In this document: one piece after another, positions 1-12,170 of the stretch | How positions within the stretch are numbered: the stretch's first letter is position 1 | Layout of the letters: each line of letters opens with the position of its first letter | Assembly (NCBI RefSeq): GCF_021462225.1 | Contig: NC_061811.1 | Span: 4,857,163 to 4,921,162 of the forward strand | Source: Girardinichthys multiradiatus | Lineage: Eukaryota > Chordata > Actinopteri > Cyprinodontiformes > Goodeidae | Reading direction: 5' to 3' | DNA length: 64,000 nt | Notes under the pieces: generated by a model | Told to the model about the DNA's origin: nothing | Database searches by the model: none | The model's input: the letters and a program-made list of their open reading frames with translations, nothing else | Program-made: the position numbers and the translations under genes

Positions 1-360
1 AACCCCCATTTGTGGACGTCGGGCTCTCATACCATCCTCATGGAGTCGGTTTCTAACCGTTTGTGCAGACACATGCACATTTGTGGCCTGCTGGAGGTCA
101 TTTTGCAGGGCTCTGGCAGTGCTCCTCCTGTTCCTCCTTGCACAAAGGTGGAGGTAGTGGTCCTGCTGCTGGGTTGTTGCCCTCCTACGGCCTCCTCCAC
201 ATCTCCTGATGTACTGGCCTGTCTCCTGGTAGCGCCTCTAGGCTCTGGACACTACGCTGACAGACACAGCCAACCTTCTTGCCACAGCTCGCATTGATGT
301 GCCATCCTGGATGAGCTGCACTACCTGAACCACTTGTGTGGGTTGTAGAGTCCGTCTCAC
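1..360 (-). pseudogene. Tc1 transposase N-terminal half (broken)
   Basis: Read on the minus strand, 120 codons correspond to the paired helix-turn-helix DNA-binding region of a Tc1-like transposase: stretches reading [18 protein letters not shown] and, later, ARALQNDL and [14 protein letters not shown] are typical. The usual initiator ATG has become GTG (360-358), because the foreign insert joins exactly there. Codon 41 (240-238) is TAG in a SRA-W-RRY motif where tryptophan is expected. The catalytic DDE domain is not in the window. It cannot make a functional protein. The family assignment rests on motif recognition; the start-codon loss and the stop are seen directly. Confidence 0.8.
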
Positions 361-706
361 TCGCTTCCATAACTTTATTAGCCTCCATTACAAGTTTCTT
401 AAAGCTGCCTCTGAGCTCCTCTTCAGATATCATGCCATGCATTCGAACAATGTTGTTAGCCATCCGGGAGAATAATCTCTTTGCAGATGTTCTTTTTGTT
501 TTAAGCTGCTCCAGTAGCTTTGAGTCAGCCATTTTGATTTCCAACAGGGTTTCTGCTTCAATCCTTCACCGGTTTTTCACTGTTAAGTGGTTCCCACTTT
601 TTTGGGCTTACACTGCACGTTTCCCCCTATTGAAGCAAGCTGCCTTTTCAAGTGGGGGAAATCGGCAGTGTAAGCCCAAAAAAGTGGGAAACACTTGACA
701 GCAAGT
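360..706 (-). mobile_element. Foreign insert in Tc1 with gag-like ORF start
   Basis: This segment replaces about 16 bp expected between the Tc1 leader and the transposase ATG. On the minus strand it begins with a hairpin (592-689), then a short leader, then an ATG at 532-530 that opens about 57 codons before running out of frame into the Tc1 sequence. The peptide is basic, then acidic-helical ([16 protein letters not shown] at its start, a [12 protein letters not shown] block later) and resembles N-termini of Pao/BEL-type retroelement polyproteins. That likeness is from memory and uncertain. No target duplication is visible. It could equally be a piece of a host gene or of another DNA transposon. 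Confidence 0.5.
592..689. repeat. Hairpin, 25-bp perfect inverted repeat
   Basis: Arms 592-616 and 665-689 are exact reverse complements. The stem extends inward imperfectly through a C-run/G-run pair (about 619-633 with 648-662), leaving a loop of roughly 13 nt. It lies just upstream of the gag-like ORF of the insert and probably marks an end or a head-to-head junction of the inserted element. Confidence 0.85.
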
Positions 707-1003
707 CTGAAAGCACCACCAACATTCAAAAGTGACCAAAACATCAGCCAGAAAGCATAGGTACTGAGAAGTGGTCTGTGGTCCCCACCTGCAGAACCAC
801 TCCTTTATTGAGTGTGTCTTGCTAATCGCCAAAGATTTCCCCCTGTTGTCTATTCCATTTGCACAACTGCGTGTGAAATTGATTGTCAATCAGTGTTGCT
901 TCCTACGTGGACAGTTTGAGACAGTTTGATTTCACAGAAGTTTGATGTACTTGGAGTTATATTGTGTTGTTTAAGTGTTCCTTTTATTTTTTTGAGCAGT
1001 GTA

Positions 1004-1545
1004 TTTAATTATCTGTTTTCAGTCCTCATGTAAGCTGTTTGGCAGTGTGTGTTTGACTGATTGACAAAAGCAATTACTTAGATACTTTATGTCTTCATTA
1101 AAATAAAATTGTAAAATGTCATCTAAATCAAAGTTTTTTAGACATATTTTCAGCTACGGTTTTAAAAATGTCGGTAATGTGTAAAAATGTAGATTGTTGA
1201 TATATATCAGAATACAAAATTGAGATTTGGCATCTCCCCTATTGGATAGAATTAGGCACATATAGTGTAAAGTACTGTTAATATGATTTTTAAGGGATTT
1301 TATAGCAGACCAGCACAAAGCATCAATCAAACAAGTAGTGCATAAATATCAAGTGAAATGAAAATGTTAAATGGTTTCCAAATTTTTTTACATAGGACAA
1401 TCTGATGCCTGTGATGTCTATTTGTACCCTCTGAATTAATACTTTGCACCATCTGTCCCAACTGGAGGCTTGATGTTTTCAAGCCATCATTTCTGTTGAT
1501 TACTTCACATAAAAGCTCAGACATGATATTTAATTTTAGAACGGT
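1004..1545. other. AT-rich spacer, no gene seen
   Basis: About 540 bp of AT-rich DNA between two transposon remnants. The last 170 bp may be older repeat debris, but I recognise no family and no coding region. Confidence 0.5.
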
Positions 1546-2242
1546 CGGTTTCAATGGTGCAAGGAGCGCAAATCTTGGGCTGTGGACAATGTGAAACATG
1601 TATTGTTCTCTGATGAGTCCACCTTTAATGTTTTCCCCTCATCCGGGAGAGTTACGGTGTGGAGAAGCCCCACAGAAGCGTACCACAAAGACTGTTGCAT
1701 GCCCAGAGTGAAGCATGGGGGTGGATCAGTGATGGTTTGGGCTGCCATATCATGGCATTCCCTTGGCCCACTGCTTGTGCTAGATGGGCGCGTCACTGCC
1801 AAGGACTACCGAACCATTCTTGAGGACCATGTGCATCCAATGGTTCAAACATTGTATCCTGAAGGCGGTGCCGTGTATCAGGATGACAATGCACCAATAC
1901 ACACAGCAAGACTGGTGAAAGATTGGTTTGATGAACACGAAAGTGAAGTTGAACATCTCCCATGGCCTGCACAGTCACCAGATCTAAATATTATTGAGCC
2001 ACTTTGGGGTGTTTTGGAGGAGCGAGTCAGGAAACGTTTTCCTCCACCAGTATCACGTAGTGACCTGGCCACTATCCTGCAAGAAGAATGTCTTAAAATC
2101 CCTCTGACCACTGTGCAGGACTTGTATATGTCATTCCCAAGATGAATTGACGCTGTATTGGTGGCAAAAGGAGGCTTTACACCATATTAATAAATTATTG
2201 TGGTCTAAAACCAGGTGTTTCAGTTTCATTGTCCAACCCCTG
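1541..2242 (+). mobile_element. Tc1/mariner (DD36E-type) 3' fragment
   Basis: The 5'-truncated plus-strand copy begins abruptly at about 1541 inside the transposase and runs to a canonical terminal inverted repeat (about 2210-2242, ending CCAACCCCTG) followed by the TA target site at 2243-2244. A TC/TA microsatellite starts immediately after it. No 5' inverted repeat was found upstream, so the element lost its 5' half. Confidence 0.88.
1546..2190 (+). pseudogene. Tc1/mariner transposase catalytic domain, DD36E
   Basis: This is the catalytic half of a transposase that cuts and pastes DNA at TA dinucleotides. The frame is open from RFQWCKERKSWAVDNV at the truncated start. The three catalytic acids are visible: D in FSDES, D in QDDNAPIH and E in NIIEPLWG. 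The last two are separated by 36 residues, not the 34 of classical Tc1, which matches the DD36E (Incomer-like) group. A CGA-to-TGA change at 2143-2145 stops the frame 14 codons before the natural TAA at 2188-2190. The DNA-binding domain is missing. Inactive, but the sequence is otherwise well kept. Confidence 0.85.

Positions 2243-2913
<671 letters not shown>

Positions 2914-2968
<55 letters not shown>
2914..2968. repeat. (TA)n microsatellite
   Basis: About 27 TA units on the right flank of the MITE; possibly the other half of the 2285-2434 array. Confidence 0.95.
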
Positions 2969-2971
<3 letters not shown>

Positions 2972-4382
2972 TTTATTAATTGCCTGTTTCCACTTGTATT
3001 TTATTGACGAAACTTTGCTGCCATCACCCTATTTTCTAGCTTTCTCCACGGATTTGAGTCAGGACTCTAGCTGTACTCATCCAAAATGTTAATTTTAGTT
3101 TCAGTCTAAATGAAGATGTTAGTATAATTAAAAGGTAACTTTAAACCAAAATCTGCCACAGGTATGAATCATTTTGGGCTTAATAAATTACTAAATTGTT
3201 TTAAAAAAAATAAATTCATGTTTCATGAAAACACGCAGTATGTGTGACAATGAAACTGCTGCTCTTAGAGATTTTGCAGTAGGGCCCAAATGGAAGTTGA
3301 TGGTGTGAAATGTAATCTGGTACACCTTATGGATGCTGTGATGAGAAACGTTGAAGTAGATTATGACACAAAACATAATTCATGTGATAAAAAGGGAAGT
3401 ATTGCATATATAGAGCAGATTATTGGACTGAAGGCACATACCTTCAGGCCATGAATATTTCAACTACCTTGTGTAAGAGATAATAAGAACCAACTTAATG
3501 GTTTATGAATCACATCTGATTTATGGTTATTAACCATGGGTGAATTATAGTAGTGCTGTACTGATAGACAGGGTATTTCAGGATAGGGCTCATATGACTG
3601 AAATGATTTACCTGGAACCCTATATTGACAAGAGAACAAAAATGATTGGTGCTGTGTAGACCAAGTTCCAAAAAAACCTATCTGAAAAGTACATTCTTGT
3701 TGTTTTATTATCTAACTATCTTTTTATTCATTAAAAAAATAACTTTTTCCATCTTAGAAGTAGCTTCAAGCCAATAATCCGTTCTTAGATATTTTTCGTT
3801 ATGGGTGCTAGAAATATAAAAGACTAGAAGGAGGAAAAAAGGGGGGTTTTATCCAAGGGGGGTGACACCATACCCATCCTGCACACGCCTCCGAGCAACC
3901 ATATTCCCTTGTCGACGCCCCCCCCCAGCTACTCAGCATCACCCTTAAAGAAGAAGCATCAATAAAAGAACTGTGGTGCAGACCAGAGAAGGCATGAGCC
4001 GATTTTCAACAGGATTTCAGGAGAAGGCATAAAGAGGGCAGAAATCTTTTCTTTTGTCTGCTGTTCAAATGGGTCTGATGAGCCTCAAGCTGCAGGCTCT
4101 GCTTTTCATAGAGGTCCTGATCTCTTGTGAGAATTGATTTCCATCATTTCAGGGGAGCTGTAAAGACACAGAAATATTGCTGCCTGGGAGACAAAGATAA
4201 GGACCAAATGAAGTAAGGCTAACTTACTGGCTGGAAAAAAAAATAAAAATAATGCAATAAAATAAAATAAAACAACAAAAATGTCCAGGAGGGGGCTCTT
4301 AGGGGTGATGAAAAAAACAAAGCAAATATAGAAAAAAAACTGAAGTTGTCTTGTTCATTGTCAAATTTTTGATTAGTTTTCA
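2969..4382. other. Non-coding, no gene recognised
   Basis: AT-rich unique DNA with no supported ORF. Short homopurine and homopyrimidine tracts occur near 3830-3862 (G-rich) and 3919-3927 (C-run). Confidence 0.5.
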
Positions 4383-5560
4383 GAGAGCAGTAAGCCATGT
4401 CCTGTTGTTACGTCTTCTCTGTGCCAGGCATTTCATCTGATTATGAGTACTTTGCAATCTGCGACAGCATGATTGATGCTCCACTTTCATGAGGGGAATT
4501 TTAACAGCACCTCTTCAGCGCTCAATGCGCACCCAATTATGCGTCTGAGCTGGTAACCTTGAATTTATGTCACCATGGCAACAAAACCCCTGGTCATGCA
4601 TTATGGATTATCATTGAAATTCTGCACCCCTACCTAACATAATGAGAGCCCAGGACTTAATCAAATCAGCCCATTCTGTGTGACACAAAGTGAAGAAGGA
4701 GCTTGCATTGTATTGGAGCTGAGGCTGAGAGAAGCCAGCCAGGCAGGGAACCGAGCGAGCGGGCGGGTGGCAGACCGGGCTGTGATGGCCCCAGCAGCTG
4801 CAGGGCTGGGAGCCTGATAGATGGCTCCCATATACATCAGTGAGCATATAGACAGATGGCCCTCAATGCTTGGAATTTCCAACCCAGGAAGCAGCTGTTC
4901 AGCCTAACCTCTGCTGTCCGTCTCACCTTGTTGTCATGGAACATTGAGCAGGGAAGGAGAATGTGGATGGTGTCATGGAGTGTGGTGGAATCATGTGGGG
5001 CAGCAGGGTTGGAAGAGGAGAAAGGCTTTCAGTGTAGTCTGGAGGAGAGTTTACTGAATTTACATTAGGTAGCACTATCTCAGCCGGAGTCCCTGCTCAC
5101 TAATTCATTTTCTTCTCTGATTCTGGATGGCACTCCAGTCTTGTTTTCTGGCACAAACAAAGGAGAAAACCTTGAATTATTTAGCTCCTCTCCAACTCTT
5201 CCTCTGTTTATCAAATGGATGACATAATTGTTGTAAATCACTGCACAAGATTAATGCAATCTTTTTTTCACCTCCGCCATTGCTTCTCCCCCTTTACTGC
5301 TGCAATCCCAGCCTGAGCTGTTGTATAAAATATTGATTGCTCTTGTATTTTTCTCTCAATGTATGTAAGCATTTTATTATCCAACAGGCACACTAACACT
5401 AACAGAGTACCTTCCCTTTTTTTTTTTACTCCCTGAAAAGACTTTTAATAGCTCAGCAGATTTGTTTTCTGCCCTCATCTGTTTCCTCGCATCATCCCTG
5501 TGGAGTACTGCGAAGCCCTTAGGATTTCAGCTAGGGAATAATGGGCCTAGCACACAGGAA
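4383..5560. other. Possible conserved regulatory island
   Basis: This stretch has more balanced base composition than its surroundings, no recognisable repeats, a CpG-containing patch near 4748-4780, many TAAT-type homeodomain cores and a palindromic RFX X-box. These are features of developmental enhancers in gene deserts. Conservation cannot be judged from one sequence, so this is inference. Confidence 0.3.
4569..4582. promoter_or_regulatory. RFX X-box, GTCACCATGGCAAC
   Basis: The 14-mer consists of two half-sites, GTCACC and GGCAAC, separated by AT. It fits the RFX-factor consensus GYNRCC-N(1-3)-RGNAAC. RFX proteins drive ciliary genes and also bind distal enhancers. No promoter or exon is evident beside it. 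Confidence 0.4.
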
Positions 5561-8500
5561 ATAAAGAAATAGTTTATTTTTACTAATGATTTAAATGTTT
5601 TTCAGTTGTGTTTGGGCTTTTAGTTCATATTGGTTTTGTTCATATCCACATCCAAAGTTGAGATAGCAATAAAACCTGAGAGAATGCAAGCAAGCAATTC
5701 GGCATTGCTAATCTGGTGTCCATCAGCCTATTTTTTAAGCAATTCTATACCCAAAATATGTTATATTTATGAGCCTTGCAGTAGTTGTGTGGCAGCAGTG
5801 AATGGAAGCAGCTGAAATTCAAACATTTCTCTACATAATCAGTCAGTCTTTAATTCGTGAATGTTTAACTACACAACATAAATTTAACTTTGGATATGTT
5901 ATTCTGAGAACATGTCTGTTGTGCCTTTCAACCTCTAAAAGTCTGTCTAAAGTTTATAGCATAAAAAATCATTTCAGTCCAATGCTACACACGTGGTTTT
6001 TGGAATGGCAGTTAAATAGACAGTCAGCCTCTCCTTCATTTGACTCAGACACGAAATCTAAATACTGTACAGCAAATTAACATAGGTAATTATGTATGAT
6101 GACCATTAGAGACAGCAGATTTTGATTTCATTTGATGTGCAGATGTTTTGTATTAATAGGGTGACAAGTCTGCCCTCTTTGTCTATTTTAATCTGTTATA
6201 CTTTTCCCAACCTTTTTTGCTGCACAATAGATAAGACTGAAAGTAAGAGCGTTCACGCTATCCACACATCAGTTTGTTATACTCCTATTAGAAAGGCATT
6301 TTTTTTAAATAAAAAGAATGCCCCCAGAAACTGTTTCTTTAAATCAGAAAGTTGTAAAATTATAAAACTGTGGAAAGGCTAAATGTTTTTTATGTTTTAG
6401 TCTTTTAAGGTTTTCTGCCTGGCTCTAATTTAATGAAACTGGGCCAAATATAATAAAGCCTAACTCATTTGTGGTATTTATTTTTCTTTTGGTTCTTAAA
6501 TTCATCCGTTCGTTATGTACTACATTGTACAAAATGTAAAAGCATATTTGTGGAGAAGGCAAAAATAAGCAAAAGCTTTTTTACACTAAGTAAAATTATT
6601 TTCACATTGAGCTAACATCTATAATATTCAAAACCCTTTTCAGTAATAATTAAATCAGTAAAACAAACCAATCAGACTTATGTTTTGTAACTTTGTTTTT
6701 GCTACAACCTAATGTGACAGAAACATTTAACCAAACTGACATGATTTCTTAAATACCTTTTCTTCTCATCACGTTATAATGATGGCAATTTTGGGAATGC
6801 TCAACTGTTACTAAAATATCTGAGGATTTGAAGCTTTTTTGTGGAGCATAAAAAGCCAACTGCAAATGTCTGAGATGTTATAGACACAAGAGTAAAAAGT
6901 GGCCTTTATAAGCATCAGAATACTAACTAATTTAGCATTCTGTGAGAAGGAAAAATGTAATTTAAAGTAACAGTTAGCATTTATGCAAATGAAATGGAAA
7001 TCCAGAACTTCATTCACAAGCAATGTTTGCTGCAGCAGTCCAATGTATCTGTGTATTTTCAATAAACATAACAAGGTAATAAATGTCATTTTCTCTGAGT
7101 GAATCACAAGTCAAAGTGTCATCCAAAATGTATCTGTGATGTGCTTGACGAAGCCTGCTCATCCCCCTGTAATGACACCTCAGCCTCTCTCATGTGTTAT
7201 GCATCATATCTTGTTACCATCTTCGTCACAGCACGGCTGTCATCATGTGTCTTCTCAGGTTCCTTCCGGAAGCCATGCATTGGCTAAGGGATACATGACA
7301 GAGTGGGTGGGGGACTTGCGTTATTGGATGCCTCTTCAGCTCCTCAAACTCCAGAAGATGTCATTCCCATCTATATTTGCTGAGGCCACCTTTTCCTCCT
7401 TCCAAGACTATCTCATTACAAAGCAGAAAGGTGACAGAGGAATCAGTGAAGGACTGTAGGTGTGAGTGCAGGTTTTTATGAGAATATATATTTGATGATA
7501 GGATGGTATCTACTGTGTCATGCCAATTAAGTTAATAGAAAATACCTTTGTATTATTGTTTTACCAAATGTGATACATATCCAAATATACTGACCTTGAC
7601 TTAAACCTGACATAAAACTTTATGCCACACGAATAACCTCCTTATCTATTTTCACTGAAAGACAAACAGCAGTATACTTTGCACTTGCTATTTGTGTATG
7701 GCCATGCAAAGTTTTTGTTTAGAACTTTAAACTTAAAAAAAGGAAAATGTGGGTATTTTTGAAATGGACATATATATTTCAGGTGTGCTCCAAAACTTGG
7801 GATCCCATCACATATTTTTAAATCATTTTACCACTTCACACTTTTGTATACCTGCTTTTCTTTTCAATGATGTAGGCAGACATGATGCCGAAGGAAAATA
7901 ATGCTCTGGCCTCTCCTTATTACGCATTCACACTGTATGAAATCCAGTCTAATCACCATAAAGCAGGCTGTCACGGATTGTTTGAACATTTTAAATGAGT
8001 GCTAGCTCTCACAAACCATGTATACTTCACATGTGGACCACTGTTACAAAATCAATGCAACTGTGATCCAAAAAGCACAGCAATACCCTTGTAATAACGC
8101 TACTTAATCTTATGCTACACTACACTGCCTGCAATGATGAAGACTTTCCCTGGGGCATAAAGTGAAAGTGAAGCTTGACCTACTTTCGGATTAATTTGGT
8201 TAATAATTATCTGCCCACTTGGGGCACTCATAGAGCACTGAAATCTCATTTCCGGATGGTAATGTCGTGGCAAAAAACACTATCCTTTTAGTTCCACACC
8301 CTTGATCCCGATCAGCTTGTCCAATTCAGATTAGCAATGCATCAAAAGTGACACACCTTGGTTTGAACCAGCACAATTAAGACATTGAATATGCTGGTGT
8401 AAACTATCATACAATGCACAGTGGAAAAGCATTTAAGAGGGCTTGACCCCATTTCCATACCAGCAGTTATAGCAGATAGTATTACATCATAAAATTAACT

Positions 8501-9839
8501 GAAAAACTATGGCTCAGCCTTGCCTTTGAAATCGAGGAAACGGTAATAACAGAATACAAATTAGAAAAAGATGCAGCAATTTTAAGATGATATATATATA
8601 TGATACACATTTTCTTTCAATTAAACTAGGCAATAGTTTCAAAGACTGGATAAATAAAGGATTAACTACTTATTTTGAGATACTAAAGGAATGTATTCTA
8701 CTTAGTTTTGAAAAAGTAAAGAATATTCTCCAGAAGCACAGGACTTTTCACACAATCTGTAGATGAGACCCTTTGTTAGTAATAACATGAAACCAGTACC
8801 ACAAAAATATTTCTCCCAAATTCCCTCCATTTGCTTATGTTTAGACCTCTATTAACAATAACCATCATACTTCGCAAAATAGGATCAGTTCAACAGCTGC
8901 TTTAGGCTTAGCTACATCCCTGAAAAGCTGTATAAATACAAATGAGAGATTCCTAAAGTCAAGATGTCAATCTGGATCCAGAACAAACAAGTCAATCTGG
9001 ACCCAGTCCACACCTGTGCTCTCAACCAGCATGCGTGTGGTAGAGACTTGACTACAGTGAAACCTTCTTAGTAATTACAACGTTCAAAGCAACGCGCTTA
9101 GTTTAGTTCACACATGATGAATTGGAATCACAAAGAAAACACATCATGAGCCAAATTATTAACAAAGCATAGCAAAACAGAGAGGAAGTGAGCGAACGTT
9201 AGCCTAGTAGTCCTCAGCTCAGCATCTCCCTCAAACATCTTTAACAGAGTGAGAAGCACATTTACTGAAGAACTTTTGTAACTGTTTTTGCTGAGTCAGA
9301 GTCCTTAAGAAATATATGAAAAGGTTATGTATGTTTTAGCTGAAGTTTTGGAACATAGCAGCCCTTAGGTCAATGCAGCATTAGGTCAATGCAGAGGAGG
9401 ACCCATGCTGTAGCAGAGGAGGAAGCCCAGAAACTCCAGAGAGAGAGATAGAAAAGCTCATTCTGAACATGATTATTGTTGAGTGAGTTTGTGAGAACAC
9501 AATTAAAATGCTGCCGTAGACCTTTGAATAAAACGGTACATTTTAAGTTTGTATCTGAAGAACTTTCTTACAAAAAGGATTATTTCTTTATCTTCATATG
9601 AGACTCACGTGCCGTTAAACAAAAGACAAATAGATAACTGACAGGTAGATTCATAGGAACTTTACAAATCACTAAATTGATCCCAATAAATTAAGATTAC
9701 TTCTCAATTACAAATAGATCATTTTTAAATTTATATGATGTGTTCTCTCTGTGAAACAAAAAATTCTGAAAAATGAAAAATAAACAAAATGATTTTTGGA
9801 AAAACATTTAAATGAATTTATTTGAGGGCTAGACTGTAG
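5561..9839. other. Non-coding, no gene recognised
   Basis: About 4.3 kb of mostly unique AT-rich DNA. All open frames are under 110 codons and show no protein-family motif. No transposon was recognised. Small TA tracts occur near 8591. Blocks around 7085-7460 and 8150-8500 have balanced composition and could be regulatory, without further support. Confidence 0.45.
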
Positions 9840-9842
9840 CTA

Positions 9843-10193
9843 GGGGACAGTTGGTAGCACTGTTCCGTTGCAGCAAGAAGGTCCTGGGTTCAACTCCCAG
9901 CCTGGGGTCTTTCTGCATGGAGTTTGCATGTTCTCCCCGTACATGGGTGGGTTCTCTCCAGGCACTCTGGCTTCCTCCAACAGTCCAAGAATATGACAGT
10001 TAGGTTAATTGATTTCTCTCAATTGCCCTTAGGTATAAATGGGTGTGTGCTGGTTGTTTGTCCTTAGTGTCTCCGTGTTGCCGTGTGATGGACTGGTGAC
10101 CTGTCCAGGGTGTACCCTGCCTCTCGCCTGTAGACCACTGGAGATAGGCATCAACTCCCCTGTACAGAAGAAGCGGGTATAGAAAATGGATGT
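9843..10193 (+). mobile_element. tRNA-headed SINE-like retroposon
   Basis: The 5' part has a tRNA-like head with a pol III B-box-like motif GGTTCAACTCC (9887-9897). The body includes the widespread fish block around GACTGGTGACCTGTCCAGGG (near 10090-10110), ending in a GGAGATAGGC-type tail and an AGAAAATGGATG end typical of elements mobilised by an RTE/L2-type LINE. A second, 5'-truncated copy lies at about 41580-41790 in the opposite orientation. Not a functional tRNA gene. Confidence 0.7.
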
Positions 10194-10494
10194 AATTTCT
10201 GGGGTCTTTTTGAGTTGTTTAGAGCTCAGTTTATTTTATTTCTTCTTGTGTGTTAAGAAAGTCCCTTCATTTGTTAAAGTTAAACAAGTTTGAGTGGACA
10301 TTTCTTATAAAATTAAAGTGGCAGTTTGTAATCTGATTAGATTAATGTTATATTTAAAATTAGCAATGACCATAAAATTTGTATTTTATGGTCAGAAACA
10401 AACAATAATAGAGATAACGGGCCATTTGTTTTGGTTTTTTTGCTCATCAGATGTTGTTCCAAACTTTTGACCTTATGTAGAAATCAGATTCTTA

Positions 10495-10594
10495 TTCTGA
10501 TTCTTTATTTAAAAAGGGACTGTGCATATTAATAAACATTAACATGTAAATATGCAAGATTGCAGCCATGGCTAATGTTCATCCTTAGTCCCTT
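10495..10594 (-). repeat. LINE-like 3' tail remnant
   Basis: This short block (TTTATTTAAAAAGGGAC near 10503, to TTAGTCCC) resembles the 3' tail of a common fish LINE, read on the minus strand. It is recognised from memory only. Confidence 0.35.
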
Positions 10595-10624
10595 GACTGA
10601 CATGAATGCCAGTCACATTTGGAC

Positions 10625-11427
10625 TGTCAGGATCTGGGTTTGTGTTTGTGTGCTTGATACATGTGCTCATTCTCAGGTGGTGCTGGAGCTCTCAGGTGTG
10701 CTGGGTGACAGGTGCGACTTATTCCATTGATTGCCAGGAGGAGTACTTAAGCAGGAGGCTGCCAGCACTTCAATGCGAGAATGTTTTGCCACAGTGGTAT
10801 AAACTCTAGCCACACTCCAAGTTATGCTTCGTACTCCGACCCCGTTTAACTTTGTTTTTTGCTCCTCTGCAGATTTAAAAAGCCTAAGCTTTGGATCCAT
10901 GTCACTGAGTTTTCTGGACTACGTTTCTGAAAGTTACTCTGGATGATCAAGCCTGTCTTTGTTCTGAGGATTCCTATCCTGTGATCTACCTTCGTTTGGA
11001 TTCACATCAAGCTGGCAGCTTCCTGTCCTCTTCGTCTCCTGAGCCAAGCCACAAGCGTACCCTGTCCACCCTCCAACGTAAACCACCGCACATCGAACTT
11101 GTTTACTGTAACCTGAGCTCCACAGAACAGCACCAAGTGAACTCTCTACGGATATACCTGCTTAAGACCTGGATCCTGAATCTCATTCCCCCTGGCGACC
11201 TGACCATCATAACTCAGTAAGCCGATCTCTGTATCAAAATAACTATTTGCACTTCGTTTCGTTTTTTTCCCTCCGTTGCCCGTACTCATCCATTCTCTTC
11301 ACTTCTCTCCTTACAGTGAGATATTTCCTCCGTTCCTGACTATATGTTCAATAAACAATCTTTATTTTACTTCCTCCTCCTGAGTGTTCTCTGTGTGTGG
11401 GTCCGAGCTATTTCGAACATAATGACA
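10625..11427 (+). mobile_element. Solo LTR of a retrotransposon
   Basis: An 803-bp unit starts TGTCAGG and ends AATGACA, flanked by a perfect 5-bp direct repeat TGGAC (10620-10624 and 11428-11432). Inside are a TATA-like TACTTAAG (10744-10751), a polyadenylation signal AATAAA (11350-11355) and pyrimidine-rich splice-acceptor-like tracts. No internal retroviral-type genes, primer-binding site or second LTR adjoin it, so it is a solo LTR left by recombination between the two LTRs. A related, inverted copy lies at 35694-36480. The layout resembles fish Ty3/Gypsy LTRs, but the superfamily cannot be fixed without internal sequence. Confidence 0.8.
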
Positions 11428-12170
11428 TGGACCTTTGTTCATGAAGTTTGGGAAACAGACTGTGAGACATAACTGGATTCTCCCTAGAAATAATACACCA
11501 GGTGAAACATTATGTAATGACAACTCAGAGTACATATTACAAACACTAACAATAATGTAAGAAACAATCAGTTAATTCTGCCTCTATGGTGTAAACTTGG
11601 ACAAAACATGCAGACATGAATTAACAAGCTAACTCCTGAAAACCTTAATTTCCCCCTTGATATGACCCAGCCCTACAGTTTACATCTTGTAATAAGCACT
11701 TCGCTATTTGATGCAGCCATGTATAACGAGGACTACACTGCCTCGTGAAAACCCATAACAAAGCTGGTTTATTTAGACCAACCCAGTTTAGGGGGCGAAG
11801 CCTAATACTTATTAATGCATATTTGTTCTGCTGCCAAATATTAAACGTTTATCTTGGCTTTCCAACTAGATTTGTACAATCAAGGTGAAAATAGCATTCC
11901 TCTGTAACATGACATAAGCATTATGTTTTTGCTTCTTTTACTTTTGTCCGTTATCTTGTTTTCAATGCATGGGCATCATGGAGAAACAGAAACGTACTCA
12001 ACAGATCTCACAATGCTGAAAAACTACCTTTTGCACAACAACTTAATTAATCATTGACACTGAAGCTATATGGAAGCAAACTAATGACTGTGCCTCTTTT
12101 ATAACCTTCCTTAGACAGCTATACCATTGGGTTACATGAAAAGTTACACTAGTGCAGTCCCCACTGGATC

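Larger units (their letters stand above)
1..1001 (-). mobile_element. Tc1-like transposon, 5' portion, interrupted
   Basis: Minus-strand copy of a Tc1/mariner element abundant in fish. Its 5' terminal inverted repeat lies at about 974-1001 (poly-T run, then the GAGCAGTG end) and is followed by a TA target dinucleotide at 1002-1003. The 5' untranslated part (about 707-973) and the N-terminal, DNA-binding half of the transposase (1-360) are present; the catalytic half lies beyond the window edge or is missing. A foreign segment of about 347 bp (360-706) separates the leader from the transposase. Decayed and non-autonomous. Confidence 0.85.

Noticed and set aside
185..544. 119-codon minus-strand frame as a single gene
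   Set aside because: It is a chimera: the first part belongs to the insert at 360-706, and the rest reads the Tc1 transposase in the wrong frame.
9843..9910. tRNA gene
   Set aside because: Only B-box-like and A-box-like words are present, without a foldable cloverleaf; it is the head of a SINE, and another copy lacks it.
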